Below are positions 53,164-62,790 of a stretch of DNA of 64,000 nucleotides, piece by piece. Both the position numbers and the translations under genes were made by a program. The notes below the pieces were generated by a model. That model was not told where the DNA came from and made no database searches. It was given only the letters and a program-made list of their open reading frames with translations. Within the stretch, counting starts at the first letter, position 1. Each line of letters starts with the position of its first letter. Origin of the DNA: Streptosporangium amethystogenes (GTDB lineage Bacteria; Actinomycetota; Actinomycetes; Streptosporangiales; Streptosporangiaceae); the NCBI RefSeq assembly GCF_000721075.1, contig NZ_JOEQ01000017.1:1-64000 (forward strand). Direction: 5' to 3'.

Positions 53164-54192
53164 ATGAAGGTCACCTGGTTGACCCGCGTCGCCGGCGTCG
53201 CCGTGCTCGCACTCGCGGCCACCGCCTGTGGCGGTGCCGAGAGCGACGGTGGTACCGGCGCGGCCGGCGTCACCGCGCCGGAAGCCGTCGAGAAGGTCGA
53301 GTACCTGACGTCGTTCAACACCTTCGGTCGCGACGCGTACGCCTACGTCGCCCAGGAGAAGGGCTACTTCAAGGACGCCGGTTTCGACGTCTCGATCAAG
53401 CCCGGCAGCGGCACCGTCGACGTCATGAAGCTGGTCGCCAGCGGGCGGGCCGACTTCGGCATCGGCGACTTCACCACCACTCTGATCACCGTGGCCAAGG
53501 AGAAGCTGCCCGTCACCGCCGTCGGCATGGTGCAGCAGAAGTCGCTGGCCGCGATCGTCAGCCTGGACGGTCACGGCATCAGGACCCCCAAAGACCTGGA
53601 GGGCAAGACGATCGGCGACCAGCCGGGCTCCACCAACCAGGTGACCTTCCCCGTCTACGCCAAGGCGGCGGGCATCGACCCGGCGAAGGTGAAGTTCATC
53701 CCCTCGGCTCCGCCGGCGCTACCGCAGCTGCTGGCCAGGGGGACGGTCGACGCGATCGGTCAGTTCGTCGTCGGCAAGCCGCTGATCGAGAAGGCCGCCC
53801 AGGGCCGGACGGCCGTCATTCTGCCCTACGGCGACGTGCTGCCCGACCTCTACGGCAACGCGCTGCTGGCCTCCACGAAGCTGGCCAAGGAGAAGCCGGA
53901 GCTGGTCAAGAAGTTCACCGCCGCCCTGATGAAGGGGCTGGAGTACTCCATCGCCAACCCGGACGAGACCGGCGAGATCCTCAAGAAGTACCAGCCCACC
54001 CAGGACCCGGCCATCGCGTCCGCCGAGGTGAAGGCGATGGCGCCATACGTCGCCGCCGACGGCGACAAGATCGGTGCCATCGACCAGGTCCGGGTGGCGG
54101 CCAACATCAAGATCCTTTCCGAGGCCGGGGCGATCCCGGCGGAATTCACGCCTGAGCAGGTCGTGGACTTCGCCGTCGCTCCGCAGGGCTAG
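53164..54192 (+). CDS. SsuA/NMT1-like solute-binding lipoprotein
   Basis: 342 residues. The N-terminus ends in a lipobox (AVLALAATACGG), then a binding domain of the NMT1/SsuA group, with AYVAQEKGYFKDAGFDVSIK, LVASGRADFGIGDF and a late EAGAIPAEFTPEQVVDF. The group carries sulfonates, nitrate, thiamine precursors and aromatic acids. ATG 53164 gives a clean signal peptide. It precedes the ATPase gene by 14 bp and supplies the island's substrate. Confidence 0.9.
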   Translation: MKVTWLTRVAGVAVLALAATACGGAESDGGTGAAGVTAPEAVEKVEYLTSFNTFGRDAYAYVAQEKGYFKDAGFDVSIKPGSGTVDVMKLVASGRADFGIGDFTTTLITVAKEKLPVTAVGMVQQKSLAAIVSLDGHGIRTPKDLEGKTIGDQPGSTNQVTFPVYAKAAGIDPAKVKFIPSAPPALPQLLARGTVDAIGQFVVGKPLIEKAAQGRTAVILPYGDVLPDLYGNALLASTKLAKEKPELVKKFTAALMKGLEYSIANPDETGEILKKYQPTQDPAIASAEVKAMAPYVAADGDKIGAIDQVRVAANIKILSEAGAIPAEFTPEQVVDFAVAPQG

Positions 54193-54206
54193 GAGGTGCG
54201 GGCGGC

Positions 54207-54977
54207 GTGATCCAGCTCAAGCACGTATCGCAGGTCTTCAACGGCCGCCAGGGCCGCGTCCACGCCCTGGAAAACATCAACCTGGAAGTCGAACGCAACG
54301 AGTTCGTGACGCTGGTGGGCCGGTCCGGGTGCGGCAAGTCGACCATGCTGCGCATGGTCGCCGGCCTGCTGCAGCCGACCTCGGGCACGATCACCGTCGC
54401 GGGCGAGCCGGTCACCAAGCCCCGCCGCGATGTGAGCTTCATGTTCCAGCGGCCGGCCCTGCTTCCGTGGCGGACCGTGCTGGAGAACGTGCTCCTGCCG
54501 GTGGAGATCCTCCGGCTCGAAAAGGCACCCCACCTGCGGCGGGCCCACGAGCTGCTTGAGCTCGTCGGGCTCACCGGCTTCGAGAAGCGGCTGCCGCACG
54601 AACTCTCCGGTGGCATGCAGCAGCGGGTCTCGCTGTGCCGCTCACTGATCCAGAACCCCAACGTCCTGCTCATGGACGAACCCTTCTCCGCCCTCGACGC
54701 GCTCACCCGGGAAGAGCTCTCGGTGGAGCTCCAGCGGATCCGCATGGAGCAGGCGACGACGATCATCTTCGTCACGCACTCGATCGAGGAGGCCGTGCTG
54801 CTCGCCGACCGGGTGGTCGTGCTCAGCGCGCGTCCCGGCCGGCTGCGCAAGGTCGTCCCGGTCGACATCCCGCGCCCGCGCACGCTGGGGCACAACGCCC
54901 ACGCCGACCGGGTCACCGAGGTCAGCGCCGAACTGCACGAACTGCTCATGCCCGCACCGATGGGAGATATCGCATGA
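54207..54977 (+). CDS. SsuB-like ABC importer ATPase
   Basis: 256 residues from GTG 54207 after AGGAGG. Walker A VGRSGCGKSTMLRM, signature LSGGMQQRVSLCRSL, Walker B LLMDEPFSALDAL and switch histidine VTHS are present, and the lid motif FMFQRPALLPWRTV marks the nitrate/sulfonate class. It overlaps the permease gene by 4 bp. Confidence 0.94.
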   Translation: MIQLKHVSQVFNGRQGRVHALENINLEVERNEFVTLVGRSGCGKSTMLRMVAGLLQPTSGTITVAGEPVTKPRRDVSFMFQRPALLPWRTVLENVLLPVEILRLEKAPHLRRAHELLELVGLTGFEKRLPHELSGGMQQRVSLCRSLIQNPNVLLMDEPFSALDALTREELSVELQRIRMEQATTIIFVTHSIEEAVLLADRVVVLSARPGRLRKVVPVDIPRPRTLGHNAHADRVTEVSAELHELLMPAPMGDIA

Positions 54978-55783
54978 CCGCGGAGCCGCTGGGCCAGCAC
55001 CGGCGGACTCCCGCCGGCATCCGCCTCCGGGACCGGATCACCAACTGGGGACTGCCGCTGCTGGGGATCGTCGCGATCATCGCGCTGTGGTGGCTGGCGA
55101 CGGTCGTCTTCTCGATCGAGAAGTACCTCCTCCCCTCCCCCGTGGACGTCATCTACGCCTTCGCCGGGCAGGCCGGCTTCCTCATGGAGCAGTCCTGGGT
55201 GACGCTGGTGGAGACGGTTCAGGGCTTCGTGCTGTCCATCGTCGTCGGTGTGCCGATCGCGGTGCTGATCGCCAGCTCGCGGCTGATCGAGCGGACGATC
55301 AACCCCCTGCTGCTGATGGTCAACGCGGTCCCCAAGATCGCCATCGCGCCGATCCTGGTGGTCTGGATGGGCTTCGGCCAGCTGCCGAAGGTCGTCATGG
55401 TCTTCCTGCTGTGCTTCTTCCCGATCGTGATCTCTACAGCGGCCGGGCTCCGCTCCACCCCGGCTGAGCTGGTCGAACTGGTCCACTCCCTGAACGCCAG
55501 CAAAGTCCAGGCATTTTTCAAGGTCCGTTTCCCCTATGCTCTCGCGCAGGTCTTCGTGGGCCTGAAGGTGGCCATCTCACTGGCGGTCATCGGGGCGGTC
55601 ATCGCCGAGTTCGTCGGCGCCGACGCCGGACTGGGCTTCGTGATCGTGCAGTCGGGCGCCAGCGCGGACACGCCGCTGGCCTTCGCCGCGATGACCCTGC
55701 TCGGCCTGATCAGCATCGTGCTCTTCTACGGTCTGGCGGCCTTGGAGAAGCGACTACTGCCCTGGGCGGAGGAACATCGGTGA
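54974..55783 (+). CDS. SsuC-like ABC importer permease
   Basis: 269 residues with six membrane helices. It contains the class-typical FFKVRFPYALAQVFVGLKVA contact loop and SRLIERTINPLLLMVNAVPK. It overlaps the ATPase gene (ATGA) and the GntR gene (GTGA), so importer and regulator are made together. Confidence 0.93.
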   Translation: MTAEPLGQHRRTPAGIRLRDRITNWGLPLLGIVAIIALWWLATVVFSIEKYLLPSPVDVIYAFAGQAGFLMEQSWVTLVETVQGFVLSIVVGVPIAVLIASSRLIERTINPLLLMVNAVPKIAIAPILVVWMGFGQLPKVVMVFLLCFFPIVISTAAGLRSTPAELVELVHSLNASKVQAFFKVRFPYALAQVFVGLKVAISLAVIGAVIAEFVGADAGLGFVIVQSGASADTPLAFAAMTLLGLISIVLFYGLAALEKRLLPWAEEHR

Positions 55784-56481
55784 GCACAACTGGCGATCGG
55801 GGCCGTAACTTCGAGCTCTCACCGGACAACATCACGGGCAGGCGTACCCTGGCGGAGACCGCGGCCGCCGAGCTGCATCGGATGATCCTGGCCGGCACCC
55901 TGCCGGCCGGATCCCCCCTGAAGCTGACCGAGCTCGCCGCGCGGCTGGACATGAGTCCCATGCCGGTGCGCGAGGCGCTGCGCCGGCTCGAGGCGCTGGG
56001 GCTCGTGGAGATCGTCCCGCACAAGGGGGCCCGGGTCCACGAGCTCAGCGAGACCGACCTGCGCGACACCTACGAGATCCGCGTCGAACTCGAGTCGCTG
56101 GCCGTGGCGCGGGCGGCGCTGACCTTCAGCGCCGCCGAGGCGGCCCGGGCCGAGCAGGCCCTCACCGAGCACGAGGCGCTGCTGGCCGCGGGGGACGTGG
56201 CCGGTGCCAGGCGCGCGCACACCGAGTTCCACTTCGCGATCTACCACGCCTCTGGATCCCGCTGGCTTCCCAGGGCGATCGAGGCGGTGTGGCAGAACAG
56301 CGAGCGGTACCGCTTCGCGTCCTTCCCCGACGGGGAGCGGCGGCGTCTCAGCCACCACGAGCACCAGGCGATCCTCGACGCGTGCGTCGCGCACGAGCCC
56401 GAACGCGCGGTCGCCGCGCTGCGCGGACACCTGGAGGGTGCGATGAACCGCATCCTGGCCGGGATGCCCCAGGTTCGCTGA
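55780..56481 (+). CDS. GntR-family (FCD) regulator of the island
   Basis: 233 residues from GTG 55780. The winged-helix domain reads RRTLAETAAAELHRMILAGT and LDMSPMPVREALRRLEALGL. The FCD ligand domain has metal-type ligands around DTYEIRVELESLA, HTEFHFAIYHASG and HHEHQAILDACVAHEPE. It is the last gene of the importer operon. FCD regulators usually answer to organic acids, here perhaps the imported substrate or an early intermediate, and the heptamer repeats at 46227 and 53126 are its probable targets. Confidence 0.92.
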   Translation: MSTTGDRGRNFELSPDNITGRRTLAETAAAELHRMILAGTLPAGSPLKLTELAARLDMSPMPVREALRRLEALGLVEIVPHKGARVHELSETDLRDTYEIRVELESLAVARAALTFSAAEAARAEQALTEHEALLAAGDVAGARRAHTEFHFAIYHASGSRWLPRAIEAVWQNSERYRFASFPDGERRRLSHHEHQAILDACVAHEPERAVAALRGHLEGAMNRILAGMPQVR

Positions 56482-56499
56482 CCCGGCACCCCACAGCCC

Positions 56500-56531
56500 G
56501 GGGACGCCCCGGTCTCTACCGGGGCGTCCCC
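56500..56531 (+). terminator. Terminator after the GntR gene
   Basis: GGGGACGCCCCGGT and its perfect complement form a 14-bp stem with a CTCT loop, 18 bp after the GntR stop. It closes the catabolic island on the plus strand. Confidence 0.8.
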
Positions 56532-56564
56532 GTTCCACACCACCGCGAGAACCGGCGGGAGCAC

Positions 56565-56630
56565 GGGGACGACCGTACGGCAGCCGGTCTCGCACACGAC
56601 CCGGCACCGGGACGACCGTACGGTGGCCGG
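56565..56630. repeat. Short direct repeat downstream of the island
   Basis: The 23-nt units at 56565-56587 and 56608-56630 share GGGACGACCGTACGG and differ at three positions, 43 bp apart. CCGTACGG within each is a palindrome. They lie in the gap between two convergent genes and have no clear role. Confidence 0.5.
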
Positions 56631-56710
56631 TGTGGATCTGGGACGTACCCCTACCGGGTGGGAAACGGCCGCCGGGCCGCCGATCACCATCCGCGGGGAG
56701 ACGCACCCGT

Positions 56711-57364
56711 TCAGGACGGAAAGCCGTACCTTCCATGAAGGCGGACAAAGCTGGCCAGCGTGAGGACCTGCCGACGCTCAAGTCCGGTCACGGTGCGCTG
56801 GAACAGGATGACCTCCTCCCGCCCGCCCGGTCCGATGGGCTGTACGAGACGGCCGCCGAGCCGGAGCTGTTCGACCAGCGGCGGGGGGACCTCCGGGAAC
56901 GCGGCCGACACCACGATGCCGTCGTACGGAGCGCGGTCCGGCACGCCGCGGCCGCCGTCTCCGACGAGCAGCTCGACATTGCCGATGCCCTGCCGGGCGA
57001 GGTTCCGGCGCGCCTGCCGGACCAGATCCGCCCACAGGTCGATGGTCACGACATCGGCGGCCAGGCGAGCGAGCAGCGCGGTCTGGAAACCGAGACCGGT
57101 GCCGATCTCAAGCACGTGTTCCGTCCCGCCGAGACCGAGACCTTCGATCATTCTTGCCGACAGCGAGGGCTGCGTGGTCACCAGTCCGTGCCCGATCGGG
57201 ATGGGCTCGTCGTGGTAGGCGATCGCGACACGGTCCGCGGGGACGAATCCCGCTCGCGGCGTCGCGCGTACGGCCTCCAGCAGACGCTCGTCGCGGACGC
57301 CCATCGCCCGGACGGCCCGGATGAGATCTTCGGGAGAGGTGCCCGCGGTCATCATCTCGTCCAT
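56711..57364 (-). CDS. pcm: Protein-L-isoaspartate O-methyltransferase
   Basis: 217-residue SAM-dependent methyltransferase that repairs isoaspartyl damage in aged proteins. It has the family start GFVPADRVAIAYHDEPIPIG, the Q-S region TTQPSLSARMIEGLGL, the SAM loop VLEIGTGLGFQTALLA and YDGIVVSAAFPEVP. The last residue region has EEVILFQRT. It overlaps the CapA gene by 13 bp; an internal ATG four codons later is an alternative start. Confidence 0.92.
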   Translation of the reverse strand: MDEMMTAGTSPEDLIRAVRAMGVRDERLLEAVRATPRAGFVPADRVAIAYHDEPIPIGHGLVTTQPSLSARMIEGLGLGGTEHVLEIGTGLGFQTALLARLAADVVTIDLWADLVRQARRNLARQGIGNVELLVGDGGRGVPDRAPYDGIVVSAAFPEVPPPLVEQLRLGGRLVQPIGPGGREEVILFQRTVTGLERRQVLTLASFVRLHGRYGFPS

Positions 57365-58467
57365 CGGAGCACGAGAGCGCCGTCCGGCTCCAGGTCGACC
57401 CGTGACCCGAGGTCACGGCCGACCCGGTCGAGAACCGCCCGCAGCCATTCGGAGTCCTCGGCCGAGGCGTGCCGGAGGCGCATCCGACGGGCCCGCATGG
57501 GCACCATCCGCAGGCCGGCCGTCCTGCCCGACTCCGGCTCCACCGACACGAAGTACAGCAGCCGAAGGTCGTCCCGGTACTCCTCGTAGCCGGTGATGCC
57601 CTCGTAGTCGTCGATGAGGTCACCGCAGCCGTACAGAACGAGCCTGCCCCGGTAGACCTCGACGGGCCGGGGGTGGTGCGAGGAGTGTCCGTGCACCACG
57701 TCGACACCGCCGTCGACCAGGCGGTGCGCGAAGCGCCGCTGCTCTGTGGCGACGTGGTAACCCCAGTTGGAGCCCCAGTGGATGGAGACGACCGCGACGT
57801 CACCGGGGCGCTTCACCCGCCGCACCCGGCCGGCCACCTCGGCCGCGGCGGTCTCCGACAGCTCCGGGACGAAATCGACACCCCCTCGATCCGGGGCCGC
57901 CGCCCATTCCGGCGGAATGCCGCTGGACTCCGTCCCGCAGGAGAGGATCAGGACCCGCCCGCCCCCCTTGACGGTGACGATCGCAGGTCGCCGCGCCTCG
58001 TCCACCTCCCGGCCCACCCCCACCGCCCGCAGTCCCGCGCCGGCCAGGGCGTCGAGCGTCTCCTCCAGACCTCGTCGGCCGAAGTCCATGACATGGTTGT
58101 TGGCCAGCACGCAGGCGTCGGGCCGGGCGACCAGCAGACAGGGAAGGTTGGCTGGACTCATCCGGTAGTTCACGGCCTTGCCCACCGCGAAATCATCGCT
58201 CCGGGTGACGCTCGTCTCCAGGTTCACCACCCGGACATCGGGCGCGACCTCCGCCAGCACCCCCAGGGCATCCCCCCACGGCCAGGAGAAGCCGACCGGC
58301 CGGGGAATCCGGCCGTTCACCGCCTCCGCGAGATCGACATATGTCCGAGCGTCCCGGACATGGCTCTCCCGCAGCGTCGGGTCACCGGGGTACGGAAGGA
58401 TCTGATCGACGCCGCGGCCGAGCATGACGTCCCCGCAGAGGAACAACGTCACCGGATCGGTGCGCAT
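57352..58467 (-). CDS. CapA-family metallophosphatase-like protein
   Basis: 371 residues of the CapA/PgsA-like family, related to poly-gamma-glutamate synthesis proteins with a calcineurin-like fold. Metal-site motifs are CGDVMLGRGVD, VVNLETSVT, VLANNHVMDFGRRG, SIHWGSNWGYH and VHGHSSHHPRPVE. No signal peptide or membrane anchor is present, unlike classical CapA. It overlaps the pcm start. The role in this organism is unknown. Confidence 0.9.
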   Translation of the reverse strand: MRTDPVTLFLCGDVMLGRGVDQILPYPGDPTLRESHVRDARTYVDLAEAVNGRIPRPVGFSWPWGDALGVLAEVAPDVRVVNLETSVTRSDDFAVGKAVNYRMSPANLPCLLVARPDACVLANNHVMDFGRRGLEETLDALAGAGLRAVGVGREVDEARRPAIVTVKGGGRVLILSCGTESSGIPPEWAAAPDRGGVDFVPELSETAAAEVAGRVRRVKRPGDVAVVSIHWGSNWGYHVATEQRRFAHRLVDGGVDVVHGHSSHHPRPVEVYRGRLVLYGCGDLIDDYEGITGYEEYRDDLRLLYFVSVEPESGRTAGLRMVPMRARRMRLRHASAEDSEWLRAVLDRVGRDLGSRVDLEPDGALVLRWTR

Positions 58468-58510
58468 ACCTCCATGCTAGGTCGCCCACCTCGGAGAGCG
58501 AAGCCGCCGC

Positions 58511-59386
58511 TCAGATGGAGGCCTCCAGCACCCGGACCAGGTAGCGCCCCTCCTCCGTCACCGGCCCGACCTGGCCGATCAGCTCACGGAGCCCACGGTC
58601 GTCGATGTAACCCATCCGGTAGGCCACCTCCTCCAGGCAGGCGATCTGCACGCCCTGCCGCTTCTCCAGTACCTGCACGAAGACCCCTGCCTCCAGCAGG
58701 CTGTCCGGCGTGCCGGTGTCCAGCCAGGCCGTACCCCGGCCCAGGTTGACCAGCCGGGCGCGGCCTTCGGCGAGGAAGCGCCGGTTGAGGTCGGTGATCT
58801 CCAACTCGCCCCTCGCCGAAGGGGTCAGCTCCGCGGCATAGCGCAGCGCGACGTTGTCGTAGAGGTAGAGGCCGGTGACGGCGAGGTTGCTCTGAGGCCG
58901 GGCCGGTTTCTCCTCGATGTCGACCAGCCGGCCCTCCGCGCCGACGACCGCCACCCCGTACCGTTCGGGATCGGCGACCGGGTAGCCGAAGACCGTGCAG
59001 CCGTCGAGCTTGCCGACCTCGTCGCGGAGCACCGAGGGGAGTTCGTGGCCGTAGAAGACGTTGTCGCCGAGGATGAGGGCCAGCCGGTCGTCGCCCACGA
59101 ACTCCCCGCCGACCACCAGGGCGTCGGCCAGCCCGCGGGGCGCGGTCTGGACGGCATAGCTCAGGCGCAGGCCCAGCCGGGAGCCGTCGCCGAGCAGCGC
59201 CCGGAATCCCGGCAGGTGCTCGGGGGTGCTGATCAGCAGGATCTCCCGGATTCCGGCCAGCATCAGCACCGAGAGCGGGTAGTAGACCATCGGCTTGTTG
59301 TAGACCGGCAGCAGGTGCTTGGAGGTGATCGTGGTCAGCGGCCGGAGCCGGCTGCCCGAGCCCCCGGCCAGCACGATGCCCTTCAC
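58511..59386 (-). CDS. rmlA: Glucose-1-phosphate thymidylyltransferase
   Basis: 291 residues from GTG 59386. It joins dTTP and glucose 1-phosphate to give dTDP-glucose, the entry to dTDP-rhamnose and other deoxysugars. Clear motifs are GIVLAGGSGSRLRPLT, KPMVYYPLSVLMLAGI, ILGDNVFYG and IEEKPARPQSNLAVTGLYLY. No ribosome site precedes it; it relies on the overlapping 35-codon rmlB remnant. No rmlC or rmlD gene is nearby. Confidence 0.95.
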   Translation of the reverse strand: MKGIVLAGGSGSRLRPLTTITSKHLLPVYNKPMVYYPLSVLMLAGIREILLISTPEHLPGFRALLGDGSRLGLRLSYAVQTAPRGLADALVVGGEFVGDDRLALILGDNVFYGHELPSVLRDEVGKLDGCTVFGYPVADPERYGVAVVGAEGRLVDIEEKPARPQSNLAVTGLYLYDNVALRYAAELTPSARGELEITDLNRRFLAEGRARLVNLGRGTAWLDTGTPDSLLEAGVFVQVLEKRQGVQIACLEEVAYRMGYIDDRGLRELIGQVGPVTEEGRYLVRVLEASI

Positions 59387-59490
59387 GTGTGGGCCGCCGG
59401 GTCCGGCGCGGCCACCGAGGCACCGCACGCGAGCACGCGCACCTGACGGGAGCCGGTGAGACCGGCCCCGCCGGTCACCAGGATGCGCAT
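59383..59490 (-). pseudogene. rmlB remnant acting as upstream coupled ORF
   Basis: 35 codons from ATG 59490, with GGAAAGAGGG ahead, encode MRILVTGGAGLTGSRQVRVL, the NAD-binding start of a dTDP-glucose 4,6-dehydratase (family form TGGAGFIGS). Homology then ends in an Ala/Pro-rich tail. The stop TGA overlaps the rmlA GTG, so its translation feeds rmlA. The dehydratase function is lost, while a coupling role seems to remain. Confidence 0.7.
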
Positions 59491-59522
59491 TCGCCGCCCT
59501 CTTTCCGCAGTGCCGCGTTCGG

Positions 59523-60674
59523 TCAGTTGGAGGTGCGCATGCGTCTGCGGAACACCACGAGCGAGATGCCCAGCAGGAGCACTGCCATCCCGAGCAGCAC
59601 GGCCACCTCGGTAAGGACCGAGCCCAGCCCCTTGCCCGGTTTGGTCAGCGTGATCAGCGCGTCCATCCCCCAGCCGTGCGGAACCAGGTAGCCGATCATG
59701 TTCAGGGTCTCGCCCGCGACCTCTCGCGGCCACAGGCAGCCGCCCAGCATGCCGAGCACGATGCCCAGCGGAGGCCCGATCGCGGGAGCCTGGGAGGGCG
59801 ACCGCACCAGGCTGCCGACCAGCACCGCGGCACCGGTGGACACCAGGCAGAACGAGCCGACGACCGCCGCGACGCCCAGCGGGTCTCCCCAGGACACGTC
59901 GAACATCAGCGTGCTCACCACCATGATCAGGCAGGCCTGCACGATGGCGATGATGAGCCTGCTCAGCACCTCTCCGAGCAGCACCGAGCGCTCCCGCACC
60001 GGCCCGGCGAGGGACCGGCGGATCATGCCCAGCCTGCGGCTCTCGGCCAGGGCCGCGGCGACCGCCATGGAGTTGACGAAGGTGAACAGCAGCACGTTGG
60101 CGGGCGCGGTGTAGGCGAACCCACGGGGCGTGGAGCTCTCCGCGGCGCCGCTGGTGCTCACCGCCACCCGGGCCGAGGAGGCCTGGGCCTTGCGCACCAG
60201 AGCCTCGGCCTCGGCCGGGGACGCGCCCGCCGCCTCGGCCGCCCGCACGGCTTCGAGCACCGCGGCCACCTTGCCGACCGCGACGTCGATCATGCCGCGT
60301 GCCGCCATGCCGCTGCCGTTGGTCTGGGTCATGACCAGCTCCAGATCGGTGGAGCCTGGCGGGATCAGCAGACCCGCGGCGAGGACGCCGGTCCGCACCC
60401 CGGACCGCACCTGCTCCTCGGCGTCCATCCGCTCGATCGCGAGGTCGTGACTGGTCTCCAGCTGGCGCAGTACGGCCGTCGCCACCGGGTCGGAGTCCCT
60501 CGCGACCACCCCGATCGGTATCCGATCCTGTCCGGACCCGCTTCCGCCCAGGGCCATCCCGACGAAGAGGATGGTCACGAACGGCATGACCACCATGAAG
60601 AACAGGCCCACCTTGTCGCGGGAGTGACGGCGCAGGTTGGCCGCCACCAGAGCTCTGACCGGGCTCGGGCTCAA
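59523..60674 (-). CDS. ABC-2 exporter permease
   Basis: 383 residues from TTG 60674, overlapping the upstream permease stop by 4 bp. One N-terminal helix (KVGLFFMVVMPFVTILFVGM), a large outside domain with many Ala and Glu residues (about 40-180), and five C-terminal helices form the standard ABC-2 plan (LLGEVLSRLIIAIVQACLIM, GMLGGCLWPREVAGETLNMI). It pairs with the next permease as a heterodimer. Confidence 0.9.
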   Translation of the reverse strand: MSPSPVRALVAANLRRHSRDKVGLFFMVVMPFVTILFVGMALGGSGSGQDRIPIGVVARDSDPVATAVLRQLETSHDLAIERMDAEEQVRSGVRTGVLAAGLLIPPGSTDLELVMTQTNGSGMAARGMIDVAVGKVAAVLEAVRAAEAAGASPAEAEALVRKAQASSARVAVSTSGAAESSTPRGFAYTAPANVLLFTFVNSMAVAAALAESRRLGMIRRSLAGPVRERSVLLGEVLSRLIIAIVQACLIMVVSTLMFDVSWGDPLGVAAVVGSFCLVSTGAAVLVGSLVRSPSQAPAIGPPLGIVLGMLGGCLWPREVAGETLNMIGYLVPHGWGMDALITLTKPGKGLGSVLTEVAVLLGMAVLLLGISLVVFRRRMRTSN

Positions 60675-61849
60675 CCGAGTAGTCCTTTCCGAAAGCCGAG
60701 GGCGGCGATGCCGCCGGCCACGAGTGCCATCCCGCAGAGTGCGGCGATCGGGCCGGCGACCGTCGCCAGGCCCCCGCCACCACCGGCGAGCTCGGTCAGT
60801 CCCGTCGACGTCCAGCCGTTCGGGGTGAGCAGCGCCACCTTCTGCAGGAGGTCCGGCAGGTTGTACATCGGCACCAGGCTGCCGCCCAGGAAGGCGAAGA
60901 CGAAGGAGACGCCCATGATCAGCCCATCGGCCTGGGAGTCGGTCTTCGCCCTGCTGGCCACCAGCATGGTGATCGCGGCGGCGGCCAGCACGTGCGCGGT
61001 CCAGAGCGCGAACACCGCGAGCGGATCACCCCAGGTGGATCCGAACAGCAGCACCGAGGAGGCCCAGACGGCGCAGACGCTGACCAGTGCCAGCAGGAAG
61101 CCGACCACCCCCTTGCCCACGATCGGGATCCACGGCCGGATGGGCGCGGCACGCATCCGGTTGAGCGTGCCGAGGTTGCGCTCGGTGAGCAGGCTCCTGA
61201 CCGAGGTGCCGACCACGAAGAAGGCGAAGAGCGCGGCCATGCCGGAGCCGTAGTAGACCGACAGGTCGACCTTTCCGCCCGCCATGGGGTCACTCTCCAG
61301 GGTCAGCGCCGGGCCGCTCGCGCCGTTGCGCTCGACGAACTCCTTGACCTTGTCCGCGGGGACGCCGGCGTCCAGGGACGCCTTGACCGCGAGGGTGCGG
61401 GCGTCCACCAGGGCGGAGATCCGGTCGACGATGCTGCTCGCGACCACTCCGGCCAGCGGCGTCTCCGGGGAGGTGAGTACGGTGACCTTCCCCCCTCGTC
61501 CGGCGCCGACGTCCTGGCTGAACCCCGAGGGGAACACGATCGCCGCGCCGATGTCCCCGTCGTCGAGGGTCTGTTGCGCGTCCTTCTCCGTCGCGAAGTC
61601 GCGCAGGGTCAGCATGCCGTCGAGTTCCTTGGCCGACAGCACCTCCCGGCGCACGCTGGAGGGGAACTCCCCGCCGTCGAGATCGACGAAGCCCACGGTG
61701 GCGCGCAGGGGCGGATCGTCCCCGCCGAGGGCGAACCCGAACAGCGAGGCCAGCACGATGGGGGCGAGCAGGGCGGTCAGCACCGCCGTACCGTCCATGA
61801 ACCTGGCGCGCAGTTCGAGACGGCTCACCACGAAAAGAGCTCTCAGCAT
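60671..61849 (-). CDS. ABC-2 exporter permease
   Basis: 392 residues from ATG 61849. Same plan as its partner: first helix TAVLTALLAPIVLASLFGFA, an external domain of about 150 residues, then five helices including GGSLVPMYNLPDLLQKVALL. The loop LLTERNLGTLNRMRAAPIRP is typical of ABC-2 permeases. It follows the ATPase gene by 2 bp. Confidence 0.9.
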   Translation of the reverse strand: MLRALFVVSRLELRARFMDGTAVLTALLAPIVLASLFGFALGGDDPPLRATVGFVDLDGGEFPSSVRREVLSAKELDGMLTLRDFATEKDAQQTLDDGDIGAAIVFPSGFSQDVGAGRGGKVTVLTSPETPLAGVVASSIVDRISALVDARTLAVKASLDAGVPADKVKEFVERNGASGPALTLESDPMAGGKVDLSVYYGSGMAALFAFFVVGTSVRSLLTERNLGTLNRMRAAPIRPWIPIVGKGVVGFLLALVSVCAVWASSVLLFGSTWGDPLAVFALWTAHVLAAAAITMLVASRAKTDSQADGLIMGVSFVFAFLGGSLVPMYNLPDLLQKVALLTPNGWTSTGLTELAGGGGGLATVAGPIAALCGMALVAGGIAALGFRKGLLG

Positions 61850-61851
61850 CG

Positions 61852-62790
61852 TCAGTCCCGCAGCTTGTTGCCGGTGAGGTGCAGGAACGCGGCCTCAAGG
61901 TCGGGTTCGATGACCTCGACGGCCGTCACGACGGCGATGCCCCGCACCGCGGCGATGAGGGTGGGCAGCAGGTGACTTCCCTCGTTGACGATCAGCCGGA
62001 TGGACGAGGTACCCGCCCGCACCGCCTCGGTGACCCCCTCCACGGCGCGCAGCTTGTCGGTCGCGACGTCCAGGTCGCCGTCGAGGACGAGCTCGACCCG
62101 GTCCGCGCTGCCGAGGGTGGAGACGAGTTCCTTGCGGGTGCCCTCGGCGATGACCTTGCCGTGGTCGATGATCCCGACGCGCTTGCAGACCCGCTCGACC
62201 TCCTCCATGTAGTGCGAGGTGTACAGCAGGCTCATGCCGTCGGCCACCAGTTGCTCGACCCCGTCCAGGATGGCCTTGCGGCTCTGCGGGTCCACCCCGA
62301 CCGTCGGCTCGTCCAGGATGAGCACCTCCGGCCGGTGCAGCAGGGCCGCGCCGATGTTGATCCGGCGCTTCATCCCGCCCGAGTAGGTGTCGATCTTTCC
62401 GTCCGCCCGGTCCGACAGGCCGACGAAGTCGAGCACCTCGTCGATCCGCTTCGCCAGCTCCCGCCGGGGCAGCCCGTAGAGCCTGCCGAAGAAGCGCAGG
62501 TTCTCCCTGCCGGTCAGGTCGGGGTAGAGCGCGATCTCCTGCGGGACGTACCCGATCTTCGCCTTCGCCGCGAGCGGATCGGCCGCGAGATCGTGGCCAC
62601 AGACCTGTACGCTCCCCGTGTCCGGCTGCAGCAGGCCCACCAGCATGGAGATCGCGGTGGTCTTGCCCGCCCCGTTGGGACCGAGCAGGCCGTAGGCCTC
62701 CCCCTTCTCGATGAAGAAGCCGACGTCCTGTACGGCGAGGATGTCGCCGTACCTCTTGCTCAGCCCCGTACAGCTCAGGGTGGCCGTCAT
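61852..62790 (-). CDS. ABC-2 exporter ATPase
   Basis: 312 residues from ATG 62790 after GAGGAAAG. Walker [17 protein letters not shown], signature [19 protein letters not shown], Walker [14 protein letters not shown] and switch histidine [12 protein letters not shown]-terminal extension of about 90 residues follows, as in drug and NosF-class exporters. ATG overlaps the beta-helix gene stop (ATGA). Confidence 0.93.
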   Translation of the reverse strand: MTATLSCTGLSKRYGDILAVQDVGFFIEKGEAYGLLGPNGAGKTTAISMLVGLLQPDTGSVQVCGHDLAADPLAAKAKIGYVPQEIALYPDLTGRENLRFFGRLYGLPRRELAKRIDEVLDFVGLSDRADGKIDTYSGGMKRRINIGAALLHRPEVLILDEPTVGVDPQSRKAILDGVEQLVADGMSLLYTSHYMEEVERVCKRVGIIDHGKVIAEGTRKELVSTLGSADRVELVLDGDLDVATDKLRAVEGVTEAVRAGTSSIRLIVNEGSHLLPTLIAAVRGIAVVTAVEVIEPDLEAAFLHLTGNKLRD

